Assembly (NCBI GenBank): GCA_903903985.1
Contig: CAIVAT010000160.1
Location: forward strand, 1-64,000
Reading direction: 5' to 3'
Origin: an uncultured Bacteroidales bacterium
GTDB taxonomy: Bacteria > Bacteroidota > Bacteroidia > Bacteroidales > FEN-979
Length of the DNA: 64,000 nt
Below are positions 63,208 through 64,000 of this stretch, in pieces; position 1 is the stretch's first letter, and every line of letters begins with the position of its first letter. Made by a program: the position numbers and the translations under genes. A model generated the notes under the pieces. It was not told the origin of the DNA, did not search any database, and was given only the letters and a program-made list of their open reading frames with translations.

Positions 63208-64000
63208 TTATTTTTTCTTTCTGAGTTCATCGTTAACAATATTGATCGCGTCGGATCGGATGATCTGCTCCATTGAAAGTTTATTTTCCTCTGCTTTCTT
63301 TTTTTCCCCGGCCATCCACCCGGCATCTGCCATTATTTTTTTCTCAGCAATCCTGAAAATGTTGCTGGCGGAAGTGTCATATTCAGCATAAAGCCTGTCA
63401 ATAACCCCGGAGCCGGGGTTGCCGCTGCCAGCGCCTACCTGGAACAGGACAACGATGTTTTGCCGCTCAATTGCTTCCCTGAGGCTGACCTCCGCAGTAA
63501 GTTTGACTTTTGTATGGCTTTCCGGATAGATCTCTTTATCATAATACCAGATTTCCTGGTTGCTGAAAATATGCTGTATGATCGGCTGGTCCCACCAACC
63601 CCATACAAAGCTGTCGGCAATGAACAGTGCCGCGGGTTTGGGTTTTGCAGAATCGGAAACAAAATGAAAACACGGATAGGCAAGGGGTAAATGAGGGGCA
63701 TCCCAGATAAGGTTCATCGTGCTATTGATATCAGCATCATTGTGCCGCGGTTGCATGCTCGTGACTATTGAATCCAGAACCATTCTTGGAAGAGTAAACC
63801 CTGTTCTGGCTTCAAAATACCTTATGGCCGAATCTGCTGCAAGGTACGATCCGTAATCGCTCCAGTGAACCCCCGTCGTTGGTATCAGCCGGTACCTTGA
63901 AGTGTCCTTCATGGCAAGGAAAAACGGATTAAAATCGAGGACATTCACTCCAACTTTTGATGCTTTTCTGGTAAAATAGTCCCGGCCGGTTTGATGACGT
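63208..64000 (-). CDS. AlgX-like protein, partial (runs off right edge)
   Basis: The frame is open to the window edge; its start is outside. 264 residues are visible. It aligns with the protein at 57232-58695: FLAMKDTSRYRLIPTTGVHW against FLKMKDTSRYALFPRYGMHW, ADSFVWGWWDQPIIQHIFSN against ADSYYITLVESYGKKMFGKQ, and QEIWYYDKEIYPESH against QDFWYYNKKMYPNQN. So it is a paralogous SGNH/AlgX-type putative O-acetyltransferase. It precedes the polytopic membrane protein gene by 14 bases. Confidence 0.8.
   Translation of the reverse strand, partial: RHQTGRDYFTRKASKVGVNVLDFNPFFLAMKDTSRYRLIPTTGVHWSDYGSYLAADSAIRYFEARTGFTLPRMVLDSIVTSMQPRHNDADINSTMNLIWDAPHLPLAYPCFHFVSDSAKPKPAALFIADSFVWGWWDQPIIQHIFSNQEIWYYDKEIYPESHTKVKLTAEVSLREAIERQNIVVLFQVGAGSGNPGSGVIDRLYAEYDTSASNIFRIAEKKIMADAGWMAGEKKKAEENKLSMEQIIRSDAINIVNDELRKKK

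Overview
The window reads as the chromosome of a Bacteroidetes (Bacteroidota) bacterium, probably an environmental and at least partly anaerobic member of the Bacteroidales or a related order. Supporting signs are type IX secretion (T9SS) C-terminal sorting domains, a TonB-dependent receptor with an N-terminal carboxypeptidase-regulatory-like domain, many promoters with the Bacteroidetes -7 element TAnnTTTG, and few Shine-Dalgarno sites. No rRNA operon, CRISPR array, integrase or intact insertion sequence was seen. One tRNA gene (Lys, CTT) is present.

Layout. 0-3.5 kb: a 23-bp tandem repeat, a small membrane protein, and a 767-residue fusion of three rhodanese-like domains to an EgtD-type methyltransferase, which looks like an anaerobic ergothioneine synthase (EanB-EanA in one chain). 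3.6-7.6 kb: an ABC importer operon (binding protein, permease, ATPase) with a STAS-domain protein in the middle. 8-11.2 kb: TfoX-like protein, membrane protein, methyltransferase and small secreted proteins, with two 127-bp inverted-repeat elements around one gene. 11.4-23.8 kb: a minus-strand operon of a TonB-dependent receptor, three T9SS-exported proteins carrying four cohesin-like domains in total, and a 1035-residue duplicated surface protein ending in a dockerin-like module. 24-34 kb: a PhoB-type response regulator, small proteins, CHAD, GH13 and glycosyltransferase genes, a PlcP-type phosphoesterase and a lipid-type glycosyltransferase. 34-38.5 kb: an Eco57I-like restriction-methylase and a RhuM-like protein with an atypical C-terminus. 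38.5-48.9 kb: sulfotransferase, BamA-like outer-membrane proteins (one interrupted by a stop), tRNA-Lys, a YiiX-type papain-like protein, MeaB GTPase, TerC, glutamine synthetase and a saccharopine-dehydrogenase-like enzyme. 49-64 kb: a surface/exopolysaccharide region with two AlgX-like proteins, a secreted papain-like protein, an FG-GAP protein, a GH16-like lipoprotein and membrane glycosyltransferases.

The main regulatory observation joins the 11.6-33.7 kb genes. Upstream of six genes lie arrays of TTAAY units repeated with an exact 11-bp period. At five of them (TonB receptor, the 24138 gene, the response regulator itself, the 25405 gene and plcP) the last unit is exactly 21 bp from a -7-like element; the glycosyltransferase at 33676 has an array with 26 bp. 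This is the geometry expected for an activator of the PhoB/OmpR family, and the response regulator encoded among the arrays is the obvious candidate. Because PlcP and the glycosyltransferase match the known phosphate-starvation lipid-remodelling pair, I infer a phosphate-starvation regulon, which would also contain the cohesin/dockerin-TonB surface system.
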